Of a DNA stretch of 64,000 bases, positions 46,020 to 57,806 are shown in pieces. The DNA comes from Canna indica. Lineage: Eukaryota > Streptophyta > Magnoliopsida > Zingiberales > Cannaceae. Positions within the stretch are counted from its first letter, which is position 1, and the number at the start of each line of letters is the position of its first letter. A program made the translations under genes and the position numbers. The stretch covers positions 16,027,501-16,091,500 of the forward strand of contig CP136896.1 of the NCBI GenBank assembly GCA_034359265.1, given 5' to 3'. The notes beneath the pieces were generated by a model, which did not search any database, was not told the origin of the DNA, and saw only the letters and a program-made list of their open reading frames with translations.

Positions 46020-46458
46020 TATTTTACTATCTGTGGCATACGTAATTTGTCAACATAAATAGTTTCATGTCTATGACAAATATATTATCGTAAATAATTG
46101 TCACATAATATCGTGACAACGTTGTGGCAATTATTTTATCGCAAATGTTTGCCACAGAATATCGTGACAAACTTATGGCAAAAATTTTATCACGAACGCT
46201 TGCCACGATAAAATGTTTTGAATCAGTGGCAAAACATGTTGTCATAAATTTAAAGTACTATAACTTTTGAACGTTGACTCAATTATTAGTGACAAACATA
46301 ATGACAAATTTAAAAAAATTGTCGCAAATTATTCGAACTTGTACTTTTAACCACAAAAATAATTTTACCGCAAATTTCATCGCAGATTACATCTTTTATG
46401 GCCAATTGTTATTGGTCACTCCAAAATTTTGCCACAAATTCTTGTTTTTTTTGTAGTA
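46020..46458 (+). mobile_element. Right arm of another CACTA-like element
   Basis: Repeats of TTGTGGCAA, TTGCCACA and ATCGTGACAA in both orientations lead to CTTGTTTTTTTTGTAGTA at 46458, close to the GTAGTG end of CACTA elements (last base changed). The matching left end was not found. The myosin XI and GC-rich pieces upstream may be its cargo. Confidence 0.6.
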
Positions 46459-48402
46459 AGAGTTGACAAGTTTGGCAAAATTTATCTCAAATGAGGTATG
46501 ATCTTGACCTTTATTAAAATATAGTTTAATTACCTCAATAATTTTGCTTGAATGATTACTCTATGCTCATGATTGATTATGCATGATAAATTTTTGAAGT
46601 TTCATGAGTAGGAATTTTTTTGATAACTTAGGCCACTTCATAATGTTGATATTGAATGAAATCGGACTACGTTAAAATCATTCATTAAAGACTTCATTTT
46701 AAGTTAAAAGTTGATGAACATATTTAGATGTATTAAAGATTCATTGTCATGCATTTAAATTTGAAAAATCATGGGTAGATGAACAAAGTGATAACTAGAT
46801 CACTTTAGGAGACTTAAACTTAAAAAGTTTGACCTAAGTCAATAAATCGACTTAGATACTTCATTTTAAGTCCAAACTTCATAAACGTATTTAGGAACAG
46901 ACATGACATGTTTTCATGCTTTTAAAATGAAAAATTCATATGAATATGGATAAAATGACATAGAGATCATTTCATGATAATCTTTTTCGAACCAAGTTGA
47001 TCCAAGTCAACAAATTGACTTATTGGTCTCATTTTCAATCCATATTTGAGGAACATAATTAGATTTACTCATATTAGATGTCCATAGGTTTAAATTTGAA
47101 AAGTCGTGAATAAATGATAAGATTGACACTTAGCAAGTTTCATGATAACTAGCTTATTTTCGAATGAAACCATGCTAGGTTGATATCTTGACTTAAATAC
47201 ATAATTTTTATCACAAACTTGACATACACTCGTTACATGACCATTTTGTGATGTCATAAAAGTTTGAATGAAAACTGAATACGTTTTGAAAAATAACTAA
47301 AAATTACGAAAAATATCATTGAAAATTTAGTATTTTCAGTTATTTCTTAAAAAATGTAGAAAAATCATTTTTAACTGATTCTTGAAACTGCATCTTCAAT
47401 GAAAAATCTAGTTTCTCTAGTAAAAATTTCAAATAGTCTAATCAAGAATCTTATTTATAGTGGAATTTTGAAGTTGGATTTCAAAAATGCAAAGTATCAT
47501 CCTTTTGAAATATCAATATTTCCAATACTTTGATTTTTCGTCTAAAACTTCAAATGAAATTTTGTGTATACTATTTTGATTCCATTTTTAATATCGTTCT
47601 CACTATTCTTTGAGTGAAATCATTTCTAAAAATGATTTTGATAACTTGAGCGAGAACTTGAAAATGAGTTTTTGGTTAAAATCGAGATAGGTTGAAAAAT
47701 GGACTTTTAGGAAATTTATGAACTTTTAGAAAACTAATTTTTGACTGATTCTTGAACCTGTAGATTCCTTAAGAAAATTTAGTTTCTCCTATTAAAGTTT
47801 CAAAAAATTTTGTCAATGATATGATCTGATAGAGATTTAAGAGTTTGATTTATGTATACTTAAGTGTTCCTTTGACCTAAGTCAACAAAGTGACCTAGAT
47901 TTTATGCCCAAACTTGCCTCACATACTTAGATTCACTCATGTTAGATATATAGGTACCTAAATTAGAGAAAACATGAGTAGATAGAAAATATTGATACTT
48001 AGCTATTTTCTTACTTTTCATGCCTACTTCGAGTGAAATCGTGCTAAGTTCTTATTTTGATCAAATGACATTATCTTCACTTCAAACTTGATATACATGC
48101 TTCAGATGACTATATCTTGGTATTTTGAAATTTTGAATGATTTCTGAAAATGTCATAAAAATCTTACTTATTTACGAAAATACCACCGCAGTATCACTCT
48201 TCTTAAATTGCTCATTTTTTGGTTTTTCCAATACTTTGAATTTTCATTAGATTTTCAAATGAGATTTGATCTTTTTCATGGCTCGATAGATAATTTGATA
48301 AGCCAATGATTTTTTTTCGTGTTTTAGATGTGGTATCATTCTACTGAATTAATGAGAAAAATTATTTCTAAAGTGATTTTTGACTCTTTGACCGATACTT
48401 GA
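46459..48402 (+). other. Internal non-coding region of element D
   Basis: This matches 4853-6100 (element A) and, inverted, 28300-29900 (element C). It contains recurring blocks with AAGTCAACAAATTGACTT-type dyads (46836, 47004). No gene is present. It ends at the Gypsy-2 LTR. Confidence 0.8.
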
Positions 48403-49134
48403 TGCCACATCCCAAACCCGATATGATCGCCAAGGTACGCCACGTACCCTGAAGCCTAACTCAAACCAAACCACATACACAATAAAATCAGACCTGGACA
48501 TTTAATAGCATTTCAATAAATTTTAAAAGACATTTATTTTCAAGAAAGGTCCCAAAACCACAAACTAAATAAATAGCTAAATGTTCAAATCAATTTTTAA
48601 AGTTAAATAGCTAAGCAAGGACACCTCAAGGTAATAAAATGCGGAAACATAATAAACCGAGTTGACATGACTCAACAACTCAAGAAAGAGAAAAATGACT
48701 CGGTATCCCCCTCGATCACGACATGTCACGCGACCCGCTGCCCTGCCTCCACCAGCCGCACTACTACACCCCAATGTCTCTCTAATCTAGCTCAGGTACT
48801 GCAAAACAATAAATATGAGGGGTAAGTCCAATTGAGACTTAGTGAGTAGATCAGTCCTCAATTTCCATCGCATCATCATCATCCTGCAATAATCAAATAA
48901 CCACATTTATGAACATAAGAATAATAAAGCATATATCAAGAGCATTCGTTTTCTTATTTAGCAAGCAATCCACATGGACCTCATATAGAAACCTGTAGGA
49001 AAATACGCAACCATGTATAAAGCATACCATGCAAAATGCATCAACCACATTCTCACCCGGACCCGTCGCTCCTAATCGCCACAAAAGGGCATGTAGTCGG
49101 TGTGGCCTTCGATCTACTACCCAACTAGTGTCAT

Positions 49135-49315
49135 CTCTTTTGGGTATGCTCTCCCCTCATTGACACATGGCTCTTTCGATCCGTCTCTTTGGGGCATACG
49201 TTCCCCTCACCGGTCGGATCCCAGGACAGTCTCTTTGGGGGTATGAACTCCCCTCACCAGCCGGACTTCCAAAATAAGGCCAGCACTGTCTCTTTGGGGC
49301 ATACCCTCCCCTCAC
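49135..49315. repeat. Four-unit repeat inside the Gypsy-2 LTR
   Basis: Units of TCTCTTTGGGGCATAC followed by TCCCCTCACCRGYCGG occur at about 49135, 49186, 49231 and 49291. Confidence 0.75.
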
Positions 49316-50372
49316 CAGCGAGGCATCCAAGAAATGCAACAATCACACCACAACATCACACACGCAGGGAATATTGACATAAGGTAAAGTATGCTGAACA
49401 ACAAGTAAATAAGGGTATGTCTAGGACATACCTCAATCTCCACCTCCTCCCGCAATACATCACAACCACGCAGATAAATATATATAATAAATAATGCTCG
49501 AATCATGAATTCACAGCGTACACAACGAGCATGAAAATAAGGTATAACACATCCAAACATCATAGAAAAAACAAGCATATATAAGATGAAAACAATACAA
49601 CACCTCTTAATTTCCTTATGCAGTTTAAGCCTGACTTTAGCCATCCCCTAGCCGTGTACCCTAGGTCCGGCCTACCCCTCTACCCGAGTGATCTAGGGGC
49701 ATAGAGGGTTCGGGCCCCCATGTGTTCCGTAAGGGTCAGCTAACCCTAAGGTTGTCCTAGGGTTCTAGGGTCTCCAGGTGTCACTAGGGTACTCAATTCC
49801 CTACTTGTATGTCTATACAATTTCTGTAAAGTATAGAAGAGATTCAATATATCCTAAAGTATGTCCCTAAGGTATACAAATCTTATTTTTTATTTTTTTT
49901 CCAAATCTGTCCCTAATTGGCTCGCCACCCTAGGGCTCCAAAAAGGGCCCTAAAGGGGGCGGCATACCCTAGTTCTTCCCTAAAACTCTTCCTTTCCTCA
50001 AGATCCCAAGCAAACATCAAGAAACCTCAACAACCATCAAGAATCCTCAAGAAAACATCAAGAATTGGAAGAAGAAGGGAGCGACACAGCAAGGAAAAAG
50101 GGGGCGGCCAATACGAATAGAACCGTTGCGATCGCGATAGAATTCTCAATACGAATATCCAATTTGATTCACGAAAAATCTAACGAAAAACTACGAAATC
50201 CCCATGACATAGGGGCGGCGGAAGGGATTAGGAAAAGGGGGAAAAGATGGCTAACACACTCACCTTTTTGGAGAAACCAGGACGGAAGAAGAAGCGGGGG
50301 ATCTTCCTACGTCGAACGCCGACGAACTCGCGAAATCCCGACTCTGACAACTCCTCCTCCTATTGGTATCGC

Positions 50373-50376
<4 letters not shown>

Positions 50377-50411
<35 letters not shown>
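50377..50411. repeat. (CT)n microsatellite
   Basis: An uninterrupted CT dinucleotide run of about 17 units. Confidence 0.95.
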
Positions 50412-50414
<3 letters not shown>

Positions 50415-50767
50415 GTGGTGTGCGGTTGGAAATAGCAGCCGTGCGCCCCCCCTTTGATAATTTATAGTCCCTGGCTGGCACAAATTACCAAAATGCCCTC
50501 ACTTAAGTTAAACGACTTAAACGACCCGTATCTAACACGTTCTAACTCCAATTCGAGTTCCGATTGAACCGCTAAATTCATCTCGAGACCCTCTATCATC
50601 TTAGCATGCTAAATCACAAAAATAAAATAAATATATTTTTCCTAAATTTGTTTCCATATATAAAGCTTACCCGAATTAAATTTTGTGACTCTACGCCAAT
50701 CAACGCTAACTCGCGCCTACGGTCCCTTGCTAAGGAATAAAATATTATTTTAGGATTTTTTGGTATA

Positions 50768-50896
50768 ACAATTCCTCCATCCTTAAAGAAAATTCGTCCT
50801 CGAACTTTGAGATGAAGAAGAGAAGCTCACCTAGGCATAAAAAAGGTACAGGTACTTCTCTCTCTTATCCTGCTCGACCTCCCAAGTGGCCTCCTA
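50768..50896 (-). pseudogene. Gypsy-2 pol C-terminal stub
   Basis: The minus strand reads TWEVEQDKREKYLYLF, which matches the chromodomain-like end ATWExExxMRxxYPxLF of plant chromovirus polyproteins. Then comes the spacer CAAAGTTCGAGGACGAATTT, the usual link to the 3' LTR. The gene is cut at 50897 by Gypsy-1. Confidence 0.78.
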
Positions 50897-53295
50897 CTAT
50901 CACGCCCCAACTCAGGGTCGCGTGACCGGCCAGGGTATGTGTCAGTACCCCGAAGCCTACCACATGCACTAACCATCAACACATAATATCCAACTAGAAT
51001 GCCAAGTGAATCATAAATAAAAGCAACGATACCAAACTTTATTGAATGTTGAAAACAGTTTAACAAAGTCAAGTTCAAGAAATAACTCAAGTTTTAGAGA
51101 AACATCTCAAGGTTTTATCTTTTTATAAAAAGCAACTCAATGTTTTATAGAAACTGACTCAGTGCATGCGCAATGACTCTACTCAACACGACTACGACTA
51201 TATGATCGTCTTCTATGAGATCCACGTCGCCACCTGCCCTCCAGTTGCGCCATGCCATTAAGCCGTACCTCACTGGTCAGGCTCTTCGAAATAAAAATAA
51301 TAAACCATGAGTTCATGAGGGACTCAGTGAGCGGTTCTTCTGAACCTTCACTTAAATCCCAGTATAAGTGCAATCTAGAAGCAAAAATATGCATAATGAA
51401 ATAATTAATTTTCTACACAACTGGCCAATCGGCCACACCCTAGTATATCACTGTCTTGGCCAACCTAGGCCTTACCCCGCAGCTACCATCCTGCCATAAG
51501 GCTCCACCCCGAGGGGTAACTCTCGGCCATGATCGGCCTTCATACTAAGTAGTAACACTCGGCCAAACATCCTATAACCAAATGATATCAACTAATACTT
51601 ACCAAATGTGTCACACAAGGAGGTTCTCATATAGTGATTCAATCATCGGGCCCATCAACTAGGATGGTTAACTAGTCTCAGGAACCCACCGGGTTAGGGA
51701 TAGCTAGACCCATCCAACTCGGATCTACCGCTAGTGTGGCCCACTAACGGAATCTCAAGACCCTCCGCCACTCGGGTCTAACACCTAGCGTAGCCTGTTG
51801 GTGCAATCTCAAGAACCTAATCACCCGTTGAGTCGAATATTAGCCATTCCGGCTATCAATGCTCCTCGGCCCGACCATCTCAATCACAATACACAAGCAG
51901 AGTGTTCTATAGTTTTCTTATTTAAACTCTGATTAGTTACTCGTATCTGGCCCCCTCATACCAGCCGCATTCTAGTGTCCGCTGATTGTCTCTTAGGTGT
52001 GAAATATAGCTTGTCCACATTCAAGTTTTCGCGAGAAATTAATTAACCACCATATAATTTCCTTATAACCATCTAGCGTCATTAGCCGTATTCCTTAAGT
52101 GTAAACTACATGTCATAAGCGTAGAAATGTCTGAATATAAATATGTCATAGCACATAAATTATAAGGAAATTATTTTATGGCTACTACCATAAATAATCA
52201 CATGATTGCAATAATAAAGTAATTAAATTCTGCATTTAGTCAATCAATTCCAGCAAGGTAATATTTGATCTAGCATGGTAATTTCAATAATAGCATTAGT
52301 AATTCGATGAAAGAAATTTCATGAATCATATACCATACATAATTTTAGCTATATATGCGCATTCAAGAAGATATCCTCCTAAAATTTTAAAATTCATCTA
52401 CTAATATCAACAATCCACTCATCAATCACTTAATCTACAATTTCAGTCGACGAACATAGTGCTTAAAAGAAATAATCAACATATTTAATCGAACTCACCC
52501 TCCTCTCCACTCAGCCGAACCCTAAGCAAGGGTAACATGTTCGACCGAGCCTTCTTGAAGGGGGGAGAAAGGAAAATTCGACCATGCAATCGCAAGATTT
52601 AATTCCACAAATTATCTACACCAGAAAATGAATTGATCCAAGGGGTTTAAACAACTCGAAGGATTTGGGGAAAATTTCGGCATGACCTTTCCCCTTTATT
52701 CCTCAATTGGTTGGCCCCTAAAATCTAGAAAATGATGCAGAAACATTCATCGCACGTCACAGATCGCATAAGGAAATCATAAATCTCGAGAAACTTCAGA
52801 TCGACAAGATTCGACGCGAGAAAACCACGATTCCACATCTCTAGGGGTCGGCCACACGCCTAACCTACAAAACTAGGTTCTACCACTCACCTTGATCAAA
52901 GAGGAATGCGATCTAACTAGGCAATGACGACTCCGATATCTGGCGATGACACCAACTTCTCGCGCCACCACTCGGAATCCCCTTCTCTCCCTTCACCTTG
53001 GGCTGCATGCGGCTCACCCTCTTGAGCCGTACGGTGGCTGAGGTGATGGGTTTTGTTTTTTATTTTTTTTTAACTAAAAAGCCCTTCCTCACTTAAGCCC
53101 CTACTCGACTCAATCCAAACCCAATTTGAGCCTCGACTCGACCCGCGAACACGATTTCAAACCACTCATGATCATGAAGGAAAGAGAACACTTGGCATTA
53201 ATTGATCAAATTTATATTATATCTTCTACTCGCAGCGATTTCGCGACTCGACCGATGCGTTGCACCAAATAAATTTTATATTAGGAACCCTCAAG
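50897..53295 (-). repeat. 3' LTR of Gypsy-1
   Basis: This 2.4 kb LTR lies on the minus strand. It starts TATCACGCCCCAACTCAGGG on the plus strand and ends near AATTTTATATTAGGAACCCT. It matches the solo LTR at 10036-12444 along its length in inverse orientation. The terminal CA has become TA on the element strand. The right limit is accurate to a few bases. Confidence 0.85.
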
Positions 53296-53297
53296 TA

Positions 53298-53660
53298 TTA
53301 CTCCTGCCCTGAGTGCTGCTCACAACTAACTTTCACCAAGGGGACCTCCATGGACCTCAGCTTCCTCACCTGCTTGTCTAGGATCTCTATAGGCCGCTCC
53401 TCATAAGAAATGGCCGGATCGACCTCCACCGCAGCAACATCTAGAATACAAGACTCATCTTGAACATACCGCTTAAGCATGGAGAGATGGAAGACAGGAT
53501 CCACTCGATCCATGCTAGGCGGTAGAGCCACCTCATAAGCAACCACTCTTCTACGCCGCAAAATAGGGAAAGGCCCAATGAATCTAGGGCTCAAATTTCC
53601 CCTCCTCCCAAAGCGCACAACCCCCTTCATAGGGAACACCTTCAGGAAGACCAAATCCCC
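53298..53660 (-). pseudogene. Gypsy-1 integrase tail / tether region
   Basis: This 118-residue frame includes GNLSPRFIGPFPILRR, VAYEVALPPSMDRVDPVFHL and SMLKRYVQDESCIL, followed by YEERPIEILDKQVRKLRS. It is the conserved stretch between integrase core and chromodomain in chromovirus-type Gypsy elements. The frame stops (EQHSGQE) directly at the LTR, about 17 codons earlier than the ending preserved in Gypsy-2. Confidence 0.88.
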
Positions 53661-53704
53661 TTCCTAAACTCCACGTCGCAAGATTTACCATCGACATACA
53701 TCTT

Positions 53705-54758
53705 CTAATGACTCTGAGCTTCTAGGAGTTGCTCCTTGATCAGCTTCACTTTCTCAACGGCATCATGAACCAAGTCTGGCCCTAGCATCTGGGACTCTCC
53801 GGCCTCAAACCAGCCTATAAGCGACCTGCACCTGCGCCTGTACAAAGCCTCAAACGGGGTCATACCAATACTGTTATGGTGGCTGTTATTATAGGCGAAC
53901 TCTACCAAAGGTAGATGCCTCTCCCAACTACCCTCCAGGTCTGTCACGCACGCCCTCATCATGTCCTCAAGCGTCTGAATGGCCCTCTCTGATTATCTGT
54001 CTGTTTGAGGATGAAAAGTGGTACTAAATCGCACCTGCGTACCCAAAGCCTCCTGAAACGACTGCTAGAACCAAGCGGTAAACTGGGATCCCTTGGTAAG
54101 CCACAATACGGTCAAGGAACAACCGCACATATTGCTCAGCAGAGAAAGTGGTCTTCACCGGAATAAAGTGTGCCGATTTGGTTAGGCGATCCACCACCAC
54201 CCAAATAGAATCGTTTCCTTTTTCTAACCTCGGTAACCTGGTAACATAGTCCATGGTGATCTTTTCCCATTTCCATTCCGGTACCTCGAGATTCTGCAAC
54301 AATCCTACGGGTCTCAAGTGTTTGGCCTTTACCTCCTGACAGACCAAACATCTGGATACAAATTTTGCCACCTCCCGATTCATCCCATTCCACCAGTAGT
54401 GCTGCCTCAGATCTCGATACATCTTGGAGGCCACCGGATGCATAGTGTAAGTAGAACAGTGGGACACCTCTAGTACCCGCCTACGGACCTCTGCCATGTC
54501 TGGTACCACGATTCTGTCCCTGTATATGAGAATCCCCTGGAAGTCCACTCTAAAACCCTCTGCATCACCTCTCACAGCTAGATCCTTCGTCAGAGAACAT
54601 AAAACATCCTCACCCTGAGCCGTTCGTAGCATATCAACCAAAGTGGACTGTACACGCATGTGCGGCACCAATCCACCTAAATCAACCATAGATAAGAAAT
54701 CCCTTGGACCCAGGCTCATCGCCAGCTCTTTGGCCATGGATCTCCTACTCACGGCCAA
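53705..54758 (-). pseudogene. Gypsy-1 integrase, catalytic site deleted
   Basis: The N-terminal zinc-binding region is present (HCSTYTMHP, then CLVCQEVKAKHLRP). The first catalytic Asp lies in KITMDYVTRLP, followed by VVDRLTKSAHFIPVKTTF. After YQGIPV the segment with the second catalytic Asp (family SDRDPRF) is missing, and the sequence jumps to QSFQEALGTQV in another frame. A TAA follows in the HPQTD region. The part with the third catalytic residue continues as TLEDMMRACVTDLEGSWERH and NNSHHNSIGMTPFEALYRRR. The enzyme would have inserted element DNA into chromatin; this copy cannot. Confidence 0.9.
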
Positions 54759-54849
54759 GTGGACTAAGCTCCCCCATCGATTTCCTGCTCAAAGCATCTG
54801 CTACTACATTTGTCTTTCCTCGGTGATACTGAATGGTGTAGTCATAATC

Positions 54850-55441
54850 TTTTAATAGCTCAAGCTATCTCCGCTGCCTCAAGTTCAAATCCTTCTCAAA
54901 AAGAAGATATTGTAGGCTCTTGTGATCGGTGAATATGTCACATGCCTCCCCATATAAGTAGTGACGCCACAGCTTCAAGGCAAAGACTATTGCCGCCAAC
55001 TCCAGATCATGAGTCAGATAATTCTTCTCATGGGTTTTCAGCTGCCTGGATGTGTATGTGATTACTCTACCGTGCTGCATCAGAACGCACCCCAATTCGA
55101 CTCTAGAAGTGTCACAATAGACTACAAATCCTCCCGACCCTGATTGTAGTGCTAGTACAAGAGCGGTAGTTAAGCAGTCCTTGAGCTTCTAAAAGCTCTC
55201 TTCACATTTGTCATCCCAAATAAATTTTACTTTCCTCTGAGTTAGGCGCATGAGCGGGGGCGGGAATGTTAGAGAAATTTTCTACGAACTTTCTGTAGTA
55301 GCCGAACAACCCCAAGAAGCTGCGGACCTCGATCACGCTAGTCGGCATCTCCCAATTCCGAACTGCCTCAATCTTCACAGGATCAACTTTCACACTATCC
55401 CGAGATACAATATGCCCCATAAATCCCACATTGGTCAACAA
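54850..55441 (-). pseudogene. Gypsy-1 RT thumb/connection and RNase H
   Basis: From 55441 the minus strand encodes VGFMGHIVSRDSVKVDPVKI and VRSFLGLFGYYRKFVENFS, the usual sequence after the RT palm. Then come [40 protein letters not shown] and [20 protein letters not shown] from the RNase H domain. The segment between 55095 and 55210 is out of frame. Confidence 0.88.
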
Positions 55442-56200
55442 GAACTCACACTTTGAGAATTTTCAAAGAACTGGTGTTGTCTAAGGGTCTCCAGAACTAT
55501 CCTCAAGTGCTCCTTGTGCTCTGCCTCACTCCAAGAATATACCAGAATGTCGTCAATGAAGACTATAACGAATCTGTTCAGAAAGTCCTTGAATACCCAG
55601 TTCATCAGCTCCATGAAGGCTGCAGGGGCGTTAGTAAGCCCAAAGGACATGACCAGGAACTTATAGTGTCCATACCGCGTCTTGAAAGCAGTCTTCTGGA
55701 TATCTTGATCCCTGATCCTCAACTGATGGTACCCTGACCTCAGATCGACTGAGAACCACTAAGCCCCCTGCAACTGATCAAATAAGTCATCAATCATGGG
55801 AAGTGAGTATCGGTTCTTGATCGTCACCCTATATACTAAGCTGTCGGTAGTTGATGCACATCCGCATGGACCCATCTTTCTTTTTCACAAACAACACCGG
55901 CGCCCCCCAGGGCGAGACACTTGGACTAATGAACCCAATGTCTAACAACACCTGTAATTGCACTTTAAGGTCTGTCAGCTCAGCGGATGCCATACGATAT
56001 GGGGGGATCGATATAGGCTTCAGCCCCGGCTACAGATCAATACAGAACTCGGTCTCCCACACCAATGGCAGTCCCAGCAACTCCTCAGGAAACACATCTG
56101 GAAAGTCAATGACAACTGGAGTACTCTCAATGTTGCTGGTCAAGCCCTCGCCGGTAACATCTACTGAAACAAAAGCCAAGAAAGACTAACAGCCACCCAC
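55435..56200 (-). pseudogene. Gypsy-1 reverse transcriptase
   Basis: The N-terminal part (about 56160-55850, with frame changes) shows PDVFPEELLGLP, then [27 protein letters not shown] and the YRQL region. The core continues [32 protein letters not shown] and the catalytic box FIDDILVYS with both Asp residues kept. It copies element RNA into DNA. Stops and frameshifts split it into pieces, so the enzyme is dead although the active-site box is intact. Confidence 0.9.
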
Positions 56201-56248
56201 CATTAGCTTACGAGCCTGGAGAGTAGAGATCACCCTGATATAGTCCCC

Positions 56249-56640
56249 TCACCCATCGCCCTGAAAGGTAAAGGGTGGTATTCCCAACTTGCAAATTATA
56301 ACCACCTTTGTCCTGCAATTGACTAATGCATAATGGGCTGATAGCCAGTCCATGCCCAGAATTACATCCAACTCTAAGGTCGGTAATAGCATCAGCTCCG
56401 CTTTCATATCATTTCCACCTATGGAAATATCACAGTCCCTAAAGATCGTCCTCGCAACAACAGTATTGCCCGTAGGTGTACACACTGCTAATGGTTCAGC
56501 TAACCAACTCTTATCTTTTCCCAACCTCAATGCTAGCAACTCAGATAGGAATGAATGAGTAGCACCTGGATCAAATAGTGCATAAGCGGGTAACGAGCTA
56601 ACTGAAATGAAGCATGTCACCACTGCATTGGACGCCTGTA
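56249..56640 (-). pseudogene. Gypsy-1 aspartic protease
   Basis: A frame of about 124 residues contains YALFDPGATHSFLS, the active-site motif in the DPGA form seen in some plant Gypsy elements, then ELDVILGMDWLSAHYALVNC, the conserved GMDWL block. It would process the polyprotein. It is separated from gag and RT by frame changes. Confidence 0.88.
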
Positions 56641-57806
56641 CGCCCTCCGGAGTCAGTGCAAAGACACGAGCAGGTGGCCTCCCATGGCCCGTCGTGCGCT
56701 ACTGTCTGGTCCCCTGAGTCTGAGTCTGCTGCGCCACTGAAGCTATCGACATAGGAGTTCTCCCTCTGGGTGGTAGTGCTGCTTGACTGCCTGCAGGGTA
56801 GTCCCTCCTGATATGGCTTGGCTGGCCACACCCAAAATAGGTACTCGAACCATAGCAAGCCCCTTTGTGTCTCCTCTGACACTGTCCGCACTCTAGTACC
56901 TCGCCTCTCTGGCCTCCTGGTACTGTGGCACTCTGAGTAGCTGTCGGTGGTCCCATCCAAGTACAACCTCTAAAATTTTCTTGTCCTTGGTTCTGCGGGT
57001 GCGTCGTCCCGGTGCCGGCACCCTCAGACTGGGTGTGCCTATCCTCCTGAAGGTGCTGCCTGAAGCTCTTTCGCGCTAGTCTATCCTGCCGCTAGGTAGG
57101 TACCATGGCTTCCTTCCGCATTGCCTCGTCCACCACCTGCACGAAGGTAGTGTCCTCGGTGTAGTGTATTAGTCTATCAATCTGTACCCTCAGACCCTCC
57201 ACGAACCACCACACCCGGACCGTCTCAGTCACCACGAGGGATGGGTGGTAACGGGACAACCATGTGAATTCGATCTCATATTCTGACACCGTCATAGTGT
57301 CGGTCTGGCGAAGCTGCTCGAACTCCCTAGCTCGCCTTTCGTGGACATTCCTAGGTAGGTACTTCTCAATATAGCAGTTCAGAATTCTCCCCACGTAGGG
57401 GCTGGTGCATGAGTCCCCCTACGCGCCCTCCATGACTAGTGCCACTCCTTCGCTGGGCATCTAAGCTGCAACACAACTATATGCGACATCGTCTCAGAGG
57501 AACACTCCAAGACCAAGCATAACTCTGCACAATCATTTAGGAACGATGTCATCTCCACTACCTGATCCGTGCCTATGAATACTGGTGGCTTCAGCTTTAA
57601 AAAATCCATGTACCATCGGCTCTCGTCGGTCCTCCTCCCCATATCTAGACTGAATCGGCTCGATCGATTCGATCACTGCGGGTGCCACTGGTGGTAGAGG
57701 TGGGGTCCACTGCTGCGCTAGCTCCCGCTCCTTATGAAGCTCCTCTAGCTTTCTACGAAACTCCACCCGTTCTCTACAGAATTCGTCCCATTCTCTGCGA
57801 AGCTCC
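56641..57806 (-). pseudogene. Gypsy-1 gag, 5' end cut by element E
   Basis: The minus strand from 57806 gives EFRRKLEELHKERELAQQ, then FLKLKPPVFIGTDQ and EMTSFLNDCAELCLVL from the gag N-terminal part. The retrotrans_gag domain follows (YLPRNVHERRAREFEQLRQT, MTVSEYEIEFTWLSRY, EGLRVQIDRLIHY). Near 56860 are Cys-rich pieces including CGQCQRRHKGAC and a degraded knuckle FGCGQPSHIRRDYP, whose final Cys is lost. Frameshifts separate the parts. The 5' end, primer site and 5' LTR are displaced beyond element E and not in the window. Confidence 0.85.

Larger units (their letters stand above)
26442..48402 (+). mobile_element. Gag-only retrotransposon, copy D, heavily interrupted
   Basis: D is a member of the same family as A, C and E. 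Its parts are the LTR (26442-27158 plus 34090-34466), the gag remnant (34467-36388), 3' internal sequence to about 36635, and internal sequence again at 46459-48402. It is interrupted by element C, a hAT element and the 36639-46458 block. It is cut at 48403 by the Gypsy-2 LTR, so its 3' LTR is missing. CAGTC at 26437-26441 is the left flank available for a target duplication test. Confidence 0.8.
48403..50767 (-). repeat. Gypsy-2 LTR
   Basis: The left edge TGCCACATCCCAAACCCG interrupts element D. The right edge TTTGGTATAACA at about 50767 is followed by the reverse complement of a Gypsy pol end. The LTR contains a four-unit repeat near 49135-49310 (TCTCTTTGGGGCATAC then TCCCCTCACC) and a (CT)n run. 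Several open frames here are not conserved genes. Confidence 0.75.
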
